64,000 nucleotides of DNA from Meridianimaribacter flavus (GTDB lineage: Bacteria > Bacteroidota > Bacteroidia > Flavobacteriales > Flavobacteriaceae), in NCBI RefSeq assembly GCF_004366715.1, contig NZ_SOQZ01000002.1, forward strand, positions 310,001 through 374,000. Direction: 5' to 3'. Shown in pieces: positions 52,990-61,847 of the stretch; position 1 is the first letter of the stretch, and each line of letters opens with the position of its first letter. The position numbers and the translations under genes are program-made. The notes beneath the pieces were generated by a model. The model saw only the letters and a list, made by a program, of their open reading frames with translations, did no database searches and was not told the origin of the DNA.

Positions 52990-54357
52990 ATGGAACACGA
53001 TGTTACTTTTCAGGACTTAAACCTTAACACACCACTTTACAATGCCATTGACGATTTAGGATTTGTAAAACCAACTCCTATACAATCGGAAGCATTTAAT
53101 GTTGTAGCATCTGGTAAAGATGTGGTAGGAATTGCACAAACAGGTACTGGTAAAACCTTTGCCTACATGCTTCCTATACTTAGAAACCTAAAATATTCTA
53201 GACAAGAAAACCCACGTGTATTGGTTTTGGTACCAACTCGAGAATTGGTTGTACAAGTTGTTGAGGAAATTGAAAAACTTTCTAAATACATCAACAATAG
53301 AATTTTGGGTGTTTATGGTGGCACAAACATCAACACTCAAAAGCAAGCAGTTGCTCAAGGAACCGACATTATAGTTGCCACTCCAGGTAGATTGTACGAC
53401 CTAGCCATGAGTAGAGTGTTACAGCTTAAGTCTATTCAAAAACTGGTTATTGATGAAGTTGATGTTATGTTAGACCTTGGGTTTAGACATCAGCTCATGA
53501 ACATTTTCGATATTTTACCTGAACGCAGACAAAACATTATGTTTTCAGCAACTATGACCGAAGATGTAGATGAATTAATCACAAACTTTTTCATCAACCC
53601 ACAACGCGTTACTGTTGCTGTTACAGGAACACCTCTTGAAAACATTATACAACAACGCTATGAGGTAAAGAACTTTTACACAAAGGTCAACCTATTAGAA
53701 CATGTACTATTTGATAAAGCAACTTTTAATAAAGTGCTGATTTTTGTGTCTAATAAAAAAATGGCTGACCGCTTGTTTGAAAAGCTAGAAGACATCTTTC
53801 CTGGTAATTGCTGTGTGATTCACTCCAACAAAACACAAAACTACAGACTACGTAGTATTGAAGCTTTTGAAAGTGGCGAACATCGTATTTTAATAGCTAC
53901 AGATGTTATGGCTCGTGGTTTGGATATTGACAATGTAAGTCATGTAATAAATTTTGACACACCAAAATATCCTGAAAACTATATGCATAGAATAGGTAGA
54001 ACTGGTAGAGCTGAAAACTCAGGAACCAGTATTGTATTTTCTACCGAAGACGAGCAGGATTACATTGAAGCTATTGAAAACTACATGAATTTAAAAATAG
54101 CATTAATTGAATTTCCTGAGGAAGTAACTATTTCTACGGAATTAATTGAAGAAGAACGACCACAAATAAAGGAACATTACAACCCTTTAAAACGTAACAA
54201 AGACGATTATGAACCTGGTGCTGCTTTTCATGAAAAGAAAGAAAAAAACAAGAAAACAAACCAAGGCGGTTCGTACCGAAGAGAAATAGCCAAAAAATAT
54301 AAGAAGCCTAAAACTAGAGGCGACAAAAACTACAACAAAAAAAAGAAAAGGAAATAA
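52990..54357 (+). CDS. DEAD-box RNA helicase
   Basis: 455 aa. Motifs in order: Q motif PTPIQSEAF, Walker A AQTGTGKTF, PTRELV, TPGRLYDL, motif II DEVD (instead of DEAD), SAT, then ARGLDID and HRIGRTGRA. The C-terminal 65 residues form a Lys-rich tail (KKYKKPKTRGDKNYNKKKKRK end), likely for non-specific RNA binding. It resembles RhlE/CshA-like cold- or ribosome-related helicases. Start at ATG 52990, next to a promoter-like box. Confidence 0.93.
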   Translation: MEHDVTFQDLNLNTPLYNAIDDLGFVKPTPIQSEAFNVVASGKDVVGIAQTGTGKTFAYMLPILRNLKYSRQENPRVLVLVPTRELVVQVVEEIEKLSKYINNRILGVYGGTNINTQKQAVAQGTDIIVATPGRLYDLAMSRVLQLKSIQKLVIDEVDVMLDLGFRHQLMNIFDILPERRQNIMFSATMTEDVDELITNFFINPQRVTVAVTGTPLENIIQQRYEVKNFYTKVNLLEHVLFDKATFNKVLIFVSNKKMADRLFEKLEDIFPGNCCVIHSNKTQNYRLRSIEAFESGEHRILIATDVMARGLDIDNVSHVINFDTPKYPENYMHRIGRTGRAENSGTSIVFSTEDEQDYIEAIENYMNLKIALIEFPEEVTISTELIEEERPQIKEHYNPLKRNKDDYEPGAAFHEKKEKNKKTNQGGSYRREIAKKYKKPKTRGDKNYNKKKKRK

Positions 54358-54359
54358 AA

Positions 54360-54389
54360 AAACCCTCTTCAAATTAATGAAAAGGGTTT
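54360..54389 (-). terminator. Terminator for the MscS-like gene
   Basis: AAACCCT (54360-54366) / AGGGTTT (54383-54389), 16-nt loop. The T-run follows only on the minus strand, so it fits the minus-strand operon ending at 54460; it is weak for the helicase gene. Confidence 0.55.
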
Positions 54390-54459
54390 AAGAAAGCCAC
54401 AAGGTATCAAGGTTCTTTAAATATTAACCAAATTTAAATTACTATAACCCTAACTATAG

Positions 54460-55287
54460 TTAACCTTGTACCTTAATGTGACTTTCGGATATATCTTTAA
54501 TTGGCACAATAAGTTTTCCTGTATCAGTTTTTAATATTACTGATATGTTTTCAATAGCTAAAACCTCATACGTTTTACCATTGTACTCTATGATTTGTCC
54601 TATCTCATAGGTTCTTCTTGCGTAATAGGTTCTTAAAATATCTCCTACTACTACCTTTGCTCCAAAACCAAATGCCAAAGCAAACGCTAGTAAAAAGGCA
54701 GCCAATATCATAGTGATATTGCTCGTGATAATATCAGTGTCAACTCCTGCTTGGTTTAAAGCTGTAACTGACACAAACACTAGAATTAACAAAAACACTA
54801 TTTGACTTATAATTTTTGCACCTGAAAGCTCCATAGATTCAAAAAATGATCTAATCGACTTTTTTACAAAGTTTGCTAATAACAATCCAACTGTAAAAAT
54901 GACTAAAGCTGTAAATAATTGAGGTAAATAACGAAGTAAGTTGCTTATCTCTTCAGAAACCATTGTTAAGTTTAGTATATCAGAAACTACAATAATTAAC
55001 ATGATATACATTACCCATTTTACAAACTTTGAGGTAATTTTTATAATGTTGAAGTTTAACTTTTTACCTTCAAAAATTTCTATTTCATTAATCTTATCAT
55101 CAAGCTTATCTGCTTTAGCAAACTTTAATGCTTTTTTGATAATACCAACAACTACTTTTGTAAGTATCCATCCAATAATTAATACTACAATAGCACCAAT
55201 TATATTGGGTATTACCTTACCTATTTCGGTAGTCATAACAGACAAAGAGTTCATCACGTCTTCGTTCCATTCAGTTATTTTTTCCAT
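54460..55287 (-). CDS. MscS-like mechanosensitive channel family protein
   Basis: 275 aa from ATG 55285-55287 (MEKITEWNEDVMNS). Conserved TM helix repeats: IPNIIGAIVVLIIGWILTKVV and LFTALVIFTVGLLLANFVKKSI, then the pore-helix-like ILAAFLLAFALAFGFGAKVVVGDILR and a short beta domain (YEIGQIIEYNGKTYEVLAI). It belongs to the small MscS-related TM-helix group. It lies 22 bp after the 57-aa gene and is likely controlled by the sigma factor encoded upstream. Confidence 0.8.
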   Translation of the reverse strand: MEKITEWNEDVMNSLSVMTTEIGKVIPNIIGAIVVLIIGWILTKVVVGIIKKALKFAKADKLDDKINEIEIFEGKKLNFNIIKITSKFVKWVMYIMLIIVVSDILNLTMVSEEISNLLRYLPQLFTALVIFTVGLLLANFVKKSIRSFFESMELSGAKIISQIVFLLILVFVSVTALNQAGVDTDIITSNITMILAAFLLAFALAFGFGAKVVVGDILRTYYARRTYEIGQIIEYNGKTYEVLAIENISVILKTDTGKLIVPIKDISESHIKVQG

Positions 55288-55309
55288 GTATTGCTTTTTT
55301 AGTTGATTT

Positions 55310-55483
55310 TTATTTGTTCCTTTCTTTAATAGTTGCTTCAATAATTTTTGCCACGTCTACTGAAAACAGACTAGCTAATTCCATAAGTAATTTAGCAATG
55401 GCAATATCATTCATGACTTTTGCCTTCAATTCATCAGGCACCTCTTTTAAAGGCTTGTCTATTTGCTTAAACGGATTTTCCAT
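55310..55483 (-). CDS. 57-aa protein between sigma factor and channel genes
   Basis: MENPFKQIDKPLKEVPDE followed by a helix LKAKVMNDIAIAKLLMELA and SLFSVDVAKIIEATIK. Its ATG overlaps the last base of the sigma-factor TAA (TAATG), strong evidence for translational coupling and for a real gene despite the length. No TM segment. Small soluble helical protein; it could bind the sigma factor as a mini anti-sigma or act on the channel. The function is not known. Confidence 0.7.
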   Translation of the reverse strand: MENPFKQIDKPLKEVPDELKAKVMNDIAIAKLLMELASLFSVDVAKIIEATIKERNK

Positions 55484-56055
55484 TACTCAAAGTTGTTTTT
55501 ATACTCATTAATAAGTTTGTCCTTGGCGCGCTTAATTCTCATCTTCACTGCGCTTTCTCCAATACCTAAAACACTTTCAATTTCCTTTATAGAAAGGTAA
55601 TCTTGGTATTTTAGTAATAAAATCATTTTCTCCTCAGGAGAAATTAGGTTCAGGGCTTCTTTTAAATTATGAACTTTCATTTGAAGGAAATCTTTATCAT
55701 CTTCTTCAAAAGAAATGTTCTCAATATCTTGATAATCTACTGCGTTCTTTTCTATTTTTTTTGCTGTGTTTCTAGTAACATAGTTTACACAGTGGTTGTA
55801 TGTAAATGCATAAAGCCAAGTAGAAAATTTTGATTTTTCTTTAAAACTAGCCAATTTAACAAAGAGCTTTAAAAACACATCTTGAGTCAAATCTTTTGCC
55901 TCATCTTCATCCTTTGCGAAACCGTAGCACTTATTATACACCATAGTGGCATACCTGTCATATAGCACTTCAAAAAGCAATGTATCGTTGGTTTTGACAA
56001 TTTTTCTTACCAAATCCTCATCAGATACTGCATTAATGTTATTAATGGTTTCCAA
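55483..56055 (-). CDS. ECF-type RNA polymerase sigma factor
   Basis: 190 aa, sigma-70 family. Region 2: FEVLYDRYATMVYNKCYGFAK, then DEDEAKDLTQDVFLKLFVKL and FSTWLYAFTYNHCVNYV. Region 4: LISPEEKMILLLKYQDYLSIKEIESVLGIGESAVKMRIKRAKDKL. No classical transmembrane anti-sigma gene follows; instead a coupled 57-aa gene and an MscS-like channel gene do. Start is TTG 56053-56055, just behind an in-frame TAG. Confidence 0.92.
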   Translation of the reverse strand: METINNINAVSDEDLVRKIVKTNDTLLFEVLYDRYATMVYNKCYGFAKDEDEAKDLTQDVFLKLFVKLASFKEKSKFSTWLYAFTYNHCVNYVTRNTAKKIEKNAVDYQDIENISFEEDDKDFLQMKVHNLKEALNLISPEEKMILLLKYQDYLSIKEIESVLGIGESAVKMRIKRAKDKLINEYKNNFE

Positions 56056-56320
56056 TAGCTAGGGAATAATTTTAAATATGGTTTTATATTTAGACACCTA
56101 CATCTAATTAAAGTCACATTTTTTTGTGTAACTTTTTTTTAATTTACTAAATCTTCTTGAAAAACAGATTTATTTAAGTTGAAGAATGTGCAATTTAAAG
56201 TACGCTATACACACACAATCAAGCGGTAAGAAATATCTTTTAGTTAAAAGAATTGTGAAAAATTAAAACCAGAGACAACAAAAAAATAAAAAAAGCGAAG
56301 GAAGAAGTATTAGAATGATT

Positions 56321-56884
56321 TTAGTCAATCAAGGTTTTCTCTATTGACCACAAATTGTTTTCAAAGCTCAAAAAAAACATACCTTTTTTTTCACAAATTC
56401 CTGAGCAATGAAAATACAGACTTATATAAGCTTTAGTTTTTTCATAGTTGTAAATTGGTTTGGTAATACTTAACAAACCATCTGAACAACTTAACTCCTC
56501 ATAAATTGTTCTTCTGTCTTTGGTATCTTTTATAGCTTCTAAACTATCTATTTGCTTTTGAGTGATGATATTTAGTTTAGGCAGTAAAGTATCTGGAATG
56601 CTAAAAAATTCTGCATTTTTTACTTTAGTCTCAAAATCATCATTAAGGTTTAATGTTGTCTTTACTAATTCTAGATTTTCTTTTTTATTAAATACAATAG
56701 GTAGTCCTTTTTGAAATATACAATTAGTATAAAAATCATTTGATGGATTATCAGTAAACTTTTTAATAATTGCTTTTGTTATTAAAAGTTCGTTTTCTGT
56801 TTTATTCTTAGCGTCATTACATCCTAAAAACAATACTATTGAAATTATAGAAAGCACATAAGTTATTAGGTTGTATTTTATCAT
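56321..56884 (-). CDS. Lipoprotein of unknown function
   Basis: 187 aa from ATG 56882-56884. Lipoprotein signal (MIKYNLITYVLSIISIVLFLGCND, lipobox Cys near 22). The mature part contains paired Cys (NCIFQ, SCSDGL, HCSGICEKKGMFF) that could form disulfides in the periplasm, and the end segment LSFENNLWSIEKTLID. Family unknown. First (3'-most) member of the run of exported unknown proteins 56.3-61.7 kb. Confidence 0.6.
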   Translation of the reverse strand: MIKYNLITYVLSIISIVLFLGCNDAKNKTENELLITKAIIKKFTDNPSNDFYTNCIFQKGLPIVFNKKENLELVKTTLNLNDDFETKVKNAEFFSIPDTLLPKLNIITQKQIDSLEAIKDTKDRRTIYEELSCSDGLLSITKPIYNYEKTKAYISLYFHCSGICEKKGMFFLSFENNLWSIEKTLID

Positions 56885-56930
56885 AATCACTAATTATCGT
56901 ATTTATAATTACTTACCCTATATTTATTTT

Positions 56931-57950
56931 TTAGAAACCAGGGTCGAATTGTTGGTCTATAGCTTTTAAAACTGCATCTTTCGTTTGCTTTTCAATGGTA
57001 TCAAGCATTTTAAAAAGCGTTTTTATTGTTTTTCCTTTATATAAAAAATGTCCCTCTTCAAGTTGTTCAAAAACATCTTTAATACTATGTGAGCCACTTA
57101 ATGAGAACGCATCACTATTACCATATAAACTAACAGTAAACCATTCTTTTAAATAATGTTCGGTTTTCCAAAGCTTGGTGCTTTTCCAATGGAAACTCCA
57201 ATAGCCATTGGGCTCATAAGTTTTAAGCGTGAATTCTTTTTCTGGTTTTAGCTGCTGTAAGTCTGCAAGAACAGCTTCCATCTTATTTGTGATGGCTGAA
57301 ATGAGTTTAGTCTTATCCACGTCTGATGATGTTTCAGATTTCAGATTTCTAAACTGTTTACTGTTTAGCAATTGCTTTGCTTTGTTTTTTACACCTTTAG
57401 TAGCGCCATCTTGCGATAATTTTTCTACATCAGCATAGGAAACAGCTTTGTGGTCTAATAGTAACTCCTGAAGTTTTTTATGGTTAGATGTCATTATTTT
57501 TTTGACGAGTTCTTCTGTCAAATCGTTAGCTAACAACTCTTGCCTTATAGCTTCATTAGGCTCATCTACAACACCAGGTTGTAGCAAAATACGTGTATCT
57601 GTATAAGGTTTTAAATAAAAGAGTAAATGATTTAGCTTATCAACTAGTTCTAATCGGTTTTTGGTAGAAAACTCTAATTCTGGTGCTTCCCAAACTCCTT
57701 CATAGTCTAATGCATTGGTTTTAGTATTGAATTTTGGCAGTAAACAAATAACCTGCAATTGGTACGCACCATTAATGTCGCCTTCTGGTTGCCATGATAC
57801 ATCAATCGCTTTTAATCGTGTGTGTGAACTGATAAGCAATAGAGAACTGCCTGTAAACTCATGTATGGTGTCTTCTGTTGGATCTGTATCGGTTAACAAA
57901 TTCCAATCAACTGTCCAGCCTGCTGGTATTTTTAAGGGTTGAAGGTTCAT
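56931..57950 (-). CDS. Hypothetical cytosolic protein
   Basis: 339 aa from ATG 57948-57950 (MNLQPLKIPAGWTVDWN). No signal peptide, although its neighbours are exported. N-terminal beta domain (SLLLISSHTRLKAIDVSWQPEGD), central helices (LLDHKAVSYADVEKLSQDGATKGVKNKAKQLL), C-terminal W/F-rich domain (GYWSFHWKSTKLWKTEHYLKEWF). I recall similar stand-alone proteins in Bacillus and Bacteroidota, in settings like polymorphic-toxin immunity, but cannot name a family. Confidence 0.5.
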   Translation of the reverse strand: MNLQPLKIPAGWTVDWNLLTDTDPTEDTIHEFTGSSLLLISSHTRLKAIDVSWQPEGDINGAYQLQVICLLPKFNTKTNALDYEGVWEAPELEFSTKNRLELVDKLNHLLFYLKPYTDTRILLQPGVVDEPNEAIRQELLANDLTEELVKKIMTSNHKKLQELLLDHKAVSYADVEKLSQDGATKGVKNKAKQLLNSKQFRNLKSETSSDVDKTKLISAITNKMEAVLADLQQLKPEKEFTLKTYEPNGYWSFHWKSTKLWKTEHYLKEWFTVSLYGNSDAFSLSGSHSIKDVFEQLEEGHFLYKGKTIKTLFKMLDTIEKQTKDAVLKAIDQQFDPGF

Positions 57951-57978
57951 TTTCAAAAATTACTAATGTAAGATTTAT

Positions 57979-58992
57979 TTAGTCTTCAATCCAAATGGCT
58001 TGTTTATAATAAGGATAGGGTAAATCGTCGAGTGTTTCGTATTTAAATTCTGATTCTTCTTTGCCTGTTAACCAGTTTACCCAACCCCATTTTCCATCTT
58101 TTTTCATTGCTAGTTTTAGTACACCATCAGCATCAAAATTTTTATACTCTTCGTAAATACAAGGTACTGAAAGTTTTGTGTTTTCATTATAACTCCAATA
58201 CGACAAATGCATACCCACTTTACCTTTGTTGTAAACTGCTGTGTATTTTGAGTTGTATCCAAAAAAACGAATACTGTCGTATTTTGCAGGTATAAGTGTT
58301 GTTAAATCATTTTCGACTAATGATTGATACATTCCCCATTTTTTAGTGGCTTTATTCCTTGCTTTAAACACACCATCGCCATTACTTTCATCAAAAATGA
58401 GTATATCCGCTTTTAGTTTTTTCTTGGAAGCTACAAACATATCTTTAGCCCAACCTTCTATCCAAACCAAAGGTACATCTTCAGGGTTATCGAAAGTGGG
58501 ATCTACTAAAACTATATCTTCAAACCAATCTACTAATCCCCATTTTTCATTTTGCTTTACAAGCGCATAATACCTACCATCTACTTCCTTCATTTTTATA
58601 GCATCATAAATGCAGTTAGCTCTCTCAGCTGCATCATGTATTTCATAAGGATTTAAAAGAATACCGTATTTTTTTTTGATTTTTACAATGGTAAAAGGCT
58701 CCATGTTTTTAAACCAGCCAATAGAATCGAATTTTGGAGCTACTACCTCATCAAAATCGATGATTGCTTCATCTAAATCATAATAGGCATCAATATTGTA
58801 AACTCCCCATTTTTTGGTAGACTTCATCTTTACTTTAGCCAAATTATTTTCGTCAGTAATCCACTCAATTTCTTTTCCTTTAATATGTTTTAGGATTTGT
58901 TTGTCTGATATATCTTGGGCTATAACAAAGCTAGAAAATAAAAAAAGTGAGATAATAAAAGCTGTTTTTTTCACACCAATAGGTTGTTTCAT
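57979..58992 (-). CDS. WG-repeat exported protein
   Basis: 337 aa from ATG 58990-58992, with signal MKQPIGVKKTAFIISLFLFSSFVIAQ; a GTG 21 nt earlier would overlap the upstream gene. WG-type repeats: STKKWGVYNI, IKKKYGILLN, NEKWGLVDWF, ATKKWGMYQS, NKGKVGMHLS, KDGKWGWVNWL, about one per 45-55 residues. WG repeats form beta-propeller-like binding surfaces. Lies 13 bp from the YwqK-like gene. Confidence 0.8.
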   Translation of the reverse strand: MKQPIGVKKTAFIISLFLFSSFVIAQDISDKQILKHIKGKEIEWITDENNLAKVKMKSTKKWGVYNIDAYYDLDEAIIDFDEVVAPKFDSIGWFKNMEPFTIVKIKKKYGILLNPYEIHDAAERANCIYDAIKMKEVDGRYYALVKQNEKWGLVDWFEDIVLVDPTFDNPEDVPLVWIEGWAKDMFVASKKKLKADILIFDESNGDGVFKARNKATKKWGMYQSLVENDLTTLIPAKYDSIRFFGYNSKYTAVYNKGKVGMHLSYWSYNENTKLSVPCIYEEYKNFDADGVLKLAMKKDGKWGWVNWLTGKEESEFKYETLDDLPYPYYKQAIWIED

Positions 58993-59005
58993 CTGTTTAT
59001 GTTTA

Positions 59006-60166
59006 TTATTCACGTTTCATAATTGGGTTTTCGACTAAGTACTTAAAATTCTTTAATGTTTCTTCTCTAATGTCATCGTCATAAATAGTAATTGAAAAGT
59101 TAAATTCATTTTTAACATAATCAGACCAATATTCGCCTTGTGGTTTTGCTCTTCTTAAAAACCCATAATCTTCATAAAAAACAAATTCAATTTTATCACC
59201 ATTTTGATACACTTCATAAACATCATCAAATATTATTTGCACATCATATAATACATCATAATAATAACGTCCATTATAATATACTTTATCTGCTTCATAC
59301 CTTATTGAAGCAAATAATTTTCTGGTGCTTTCATCTGTTTTAATTTTAAAACTATGTGTGGTAGAGTTATTGCTTCCAAAATAACCAGAATTATTTTTTA
59401 TTTCATCTATACTTACTAACTGTAAACTTCTAACTGATGTTAACTCTTTAAAAGCTTTATCAATATCCTCATTAGATGAAGAATAGGAGTCTGACCAATA
59501 AAACATATCGTCATAATCATTAGTATTAGACTCTTCTTTTCGATCGTATTCTTTTTGAGAAACTATTTCTCCATTTTTAAAGACTACTTCTGATGCCAAT
59601 GATGCATTATCATAATAATACTTCCACAATCCATCTTGTTTGCCTTCAATTAGGTTTCCCTTAGATTCTAAATTACCGTTTTCATAATAGGTTTTACCTT
59701 CACCGTGATGTTTATTGTCTTTATAATATAAATGATATTTTAATTTCCCGCTTTCATAAAATTCTTTAAACTCGCCATTTAATAAATCGTTTTCAAAATT
59801 ATTTATACTTTTTATCTTTCCATTTTCAAAGTATACATACTTAGTATTTACGGCACCTAAAGTAAATTTTTTTAATTCAGTTAATACTCCCTCTTCATTA
59901 TAAAAATATACATCTCCATCAAAATTATCTTTTACAAAGTTACCTTTGACTTGGATGTTTCCATTTTCATAATAAACTATAGCCATGCCATTAAAATTTC
60001 CATCTTTATCTTTAAATGCTTTTAGTTTTACATTACCATTTTCATAATACTCATAGTATTCTTCTGGTTTGTTTCTCTCTTCTGCCATTTTGACTAACTC
60101 TGTCCATTGTGCAGAAACTATACTCGTAAAGAGTAATGTTGTAATTAGTAGTAGGTTTTTTTTCAT
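59006..60166 (-). CDS. YwqK/MORN-variant repeat exported protein
   Basis: 386 aa. Signal MKKNLLLITTLLFTSIVSAQ. Residues about 35-200 hold seven repeats of 22-24 aa of the YYENGNVKxKxxF type (YYENGNVKLKAF, YYENGNIQVKGNF, YNEEGVLTELKKF, YFENGKIKSINNF, FYESGKLKYHLYY, YYENGNLESKGNL, YYDNASLASEVVF). Databases name such proteins toxin-antitoxin YwqK antitoxins, which is not supported here. The C-terminal 180 residues are a beta domain with KIEFVFYEDYGFLRRA. It overlaps nothing; 11 bp from the next gene upstream. Confidence 0.82.
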   Translation of the reverse strand: MKKNLLLITTLLFTSIVSAQWTELVKMAEERNKPEEYYEYYENGNVKLKAFKDKDGNFNGMAIVYYENGNIQVKGNFVKDNFDGDVYFYNEEGVLTELKKFTLGAVNTKYVYFENGKIKSINNFENDLLNGEFKEFYESGKLKYHLYYKDNKHHGEGKTYYENGNLESKGNLIEGKQDGLWKYYYDNASLASEVVFKNGEIVSQKEYDRKEESNTNDYDDMFYWSDSYSSSNEDIDKAFKELTSVRSLQLVSIDEIKNNSGYFGSNNSTTHSFKIKTDESTRKLFASIRYEADKVYYNGRYYYDVLYDVQIIFDDVYEVYQNGDKIEFVFYEDYGFLRRAKPQGEYWSDYVKNEFNFSITIYDDDIREETLKNFKYLVENPIMKRE

Positions 60167-60177
60167 GGTAATAACAT

Positions 60178-60948
60178 TTAGTTTTTTTGTTGTTTAGAAA
60201 AATACTCGAAAGCATTACCTTCACTTTTTTTACTGAAGTTTACTTCTTCCTTTACCTTTCCTTTGCTGTCATATACTTTCCACACTCCAACTCTATTATC
60301 ATTTTCATAAGTTCCTGACATGGTTACATGACCTTCACTATTATATTCTTTCCATACACCTATTTTCTTATCATTTTCAAATGCTCCTGACATAAATAAA
60401 TAACCATCTTCTCTACTGTAATATTTCCACTCTCCTGTTTTACTGCCATCTTTTTCTATAAACCCTTTGGCAGATATTTTTCCGTTTTCATAGTATTCTT
60501 CAAACTCTATTTTTAAATCAGTTTCTGAAAATTCGTACCAAGATTTACTTACTATTTGACGGAATTTCACATCAAGAATTATTGTAGTTGGATGGAAAAA
60601 CAATACACATCTGCCTTTATAAATAAAACCATGATACTCGAAGTCTGCACGCTGAAAAAAATTATCAAACGTATAATTACCGTCTTCTAGTTTCAACTCT
60701 TTAAAACCTTCAGGAATTCCTGGTTTATCTTGATATGAAAAACTATCAAATTCTTCTAAGGTGACTTCTGTACCATCTTTTTTCTGTATAAGCAAAACCA
60801 TTTTTGGTCCACCACCTGTAGCTTCAAAAACCGTAAACATAACATCTGCTCCAAGTTCTGTTGGTGTATTATTATTTTGACTGAAAACTGAAAATGTACT
60901 TATTAATACAAAAATGACTAGTAAGTAATGTGTATAGGTTTTTTTCAT
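60178..60948 (-). CDS. MORN-variant repeat exported protein
   Basis: 256 aa. Signal MKKTYTHYLLVIFVLISTFSVFSQ. N-terminal carboxypeptidase-like beta region (about 25-130), then four YENGKISAKGF-type repeats (GSKTGEWKYYSREDGYLFMS, KIGVWKEYNSEGHVTMSGTY, RVGVWKVYDSKGKVKEEVNF). Paralogous in type, not in detail, to the next gene; likely one operon with it (11 bp gap). Confidence 0.8.
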   Translation of the reverse strand: MKKTYTHYLLVIFVLISTFSVFSQNNNTPTELGADVMFTVFEATGGGPKMVLLIQKKDGTEVTLEEFDSFSYQDKPGIPEGFKELKLEDGNYTFDNFFQRADFEYHGFIYKGRCVLFFHPTTIILDVKFRQIVSKSWYEFSETDLKIEFEEYYENGKISAKGFIEKDGSKTGEWKYYSREDGYLFMSGAFENDKKIGVWKEYNSEGHVTMSGTYENDNRVGVWKVYDSKGKVKEEVNFSKKSEGNAFEYFSKQQKN

Positions 60949-60981
60949 AATAGTTATTTTGATTTTAAAAAAGGAAGACTT

Positions 60982-61650
60982 CTAGTCATAGTAATAATAT
61001 TCAAAATCATAAATAGACGTTCCCTTTATGCTTTTAGAAAGTTTAAATTGCTTGTCTTTGCGATCAAAGGAGATTATTTCAATAATTAGCTTGTCGCCTT
61101 TAAGGTATTTATTTTCACTGTCATTACTTTCTATAAATTCTAGCTCAAATTGTGTGTCATTAAGTTGTTTGTACTTATATAATGTATAATCATCTGTTTT
61201 ATCTTTATGTATTTTCCATATGCCATCAGCTATTTCAAAATAGGTTTTACCTACAAAAGCCATCTCGTAATAAAATTGCTTTTGCTTTAAAAACTTTTCC
61301 ACACTTGATTTAGACACCTCTGATTTTATGCGCTCATATGAAGTATCTGGACCTATAATGGGTTCAGGGTCAGAGATAGTTAGGTCATGATACGCTTTAC
61401 AATTAAAAAACAGTCTAGTCTCTAAAATTTGATACAACTCATAATGTTGAAAATTAGTTGACTGTAGGAGATATGGTCTGGTTTCGGTTTTCCAAAATTC
61501 TTCAAGGATCTCTTTCCTTGTTTTATTTGATTTATCGGCATCAAAAAACTCACACATTTTTATAGAGGCTTGGTTTATTTCTTCTAGTGTTTGCGCTGTA
61601 ATAGTATTAATAGAAATAAATAATGTAATCATTAATAGACTGTTTTTCAT
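60982..61650 (-). CDS. Secreted protein of unknown function
   Basis: 222 aa. Signal MKNSLLMITLFISINTITAQ. Helical first half with KMCEFFDADKSNKTRKEIL, beta second half with KTYFEIADGIWKIHKDKTDDY and the ending SIYDFEYYYYD. No domain recognised. First gene of the tight run with the two MORN-type and WG-type genes (gaps 33, 11 and 13 bp). Confidence 0.6.
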   Translation of the reverse strand: MKNSLLMITLFISINTITAQTLEEINQASIKMCEFFDADKSNKTRKEILEEFWKTETRPYLLQSTNFQHYELYQILETRLFFNCKAYHDLTISDPEPIIGPDTSYERIKSEVSKSSVEKFLKQKQFYYEMAFVGKTYFEIADGIWKIHKDKTDDYTLYKYKQLNDTQFELEFIESNDSENKYLKGDKLIIEIISFDRKDKQFKLSKSIKGTSIYDFEYYYYD

Positions 61651-61776
61651 GATTTCAGATTTTAGGGTTAAGAAATAACTTACATTTTAACAAATCTAAA
61701 GATTATATGAATATGTTTATATACTCATTTTGAGTATTTTCTTACGCTTTCCTTTGTCTTTCATTCTATCTAAAAC

Positions 61777-61809
61777 AAAAAAAAGCGAACCTTATGGCTC
61801 GCTTTTTTT
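61777..61809 (-). terminator. Intrinsic terminator of lpd
   Basis: AAAAGCGA-A-CC, loop TTAT, GG-C-TCGCTTTT with one mismatch; on the minus strand a T8 run follows. Confidence 0.8.
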
Positions 61810-61812
61810 AGG

Positions 61813-61831
61813 TTCTGAATTTAATTCAGAA
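61813..61831. repeat. REP-like palindrome
   Basis: TTCTGAATT-T-AATTCAGAA, 9-bp arms around one base, between lpd and its terminator. Related in theme (CTGAA...TTCAG) to the palindrome after dnaK. Confidence 0.6.
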
Positions 61832-61847
61832 TAACAATATTATAAAT

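Noticed and set aside
53455-53470. DEVD instead of DEAD in the helicase as loss of function
   Set aside because: Asp-Glu and the last Asp are kept and all other motifs are intact; the third position varies naturally.
59006-60166. YwqK-like protein as antitoxin of a toxin-antitoxin pair
   Set aside because: It has a signal peptide and MORN-type repeats, and no toxin gene is next to it; the common database name reflects repeat similarity only.
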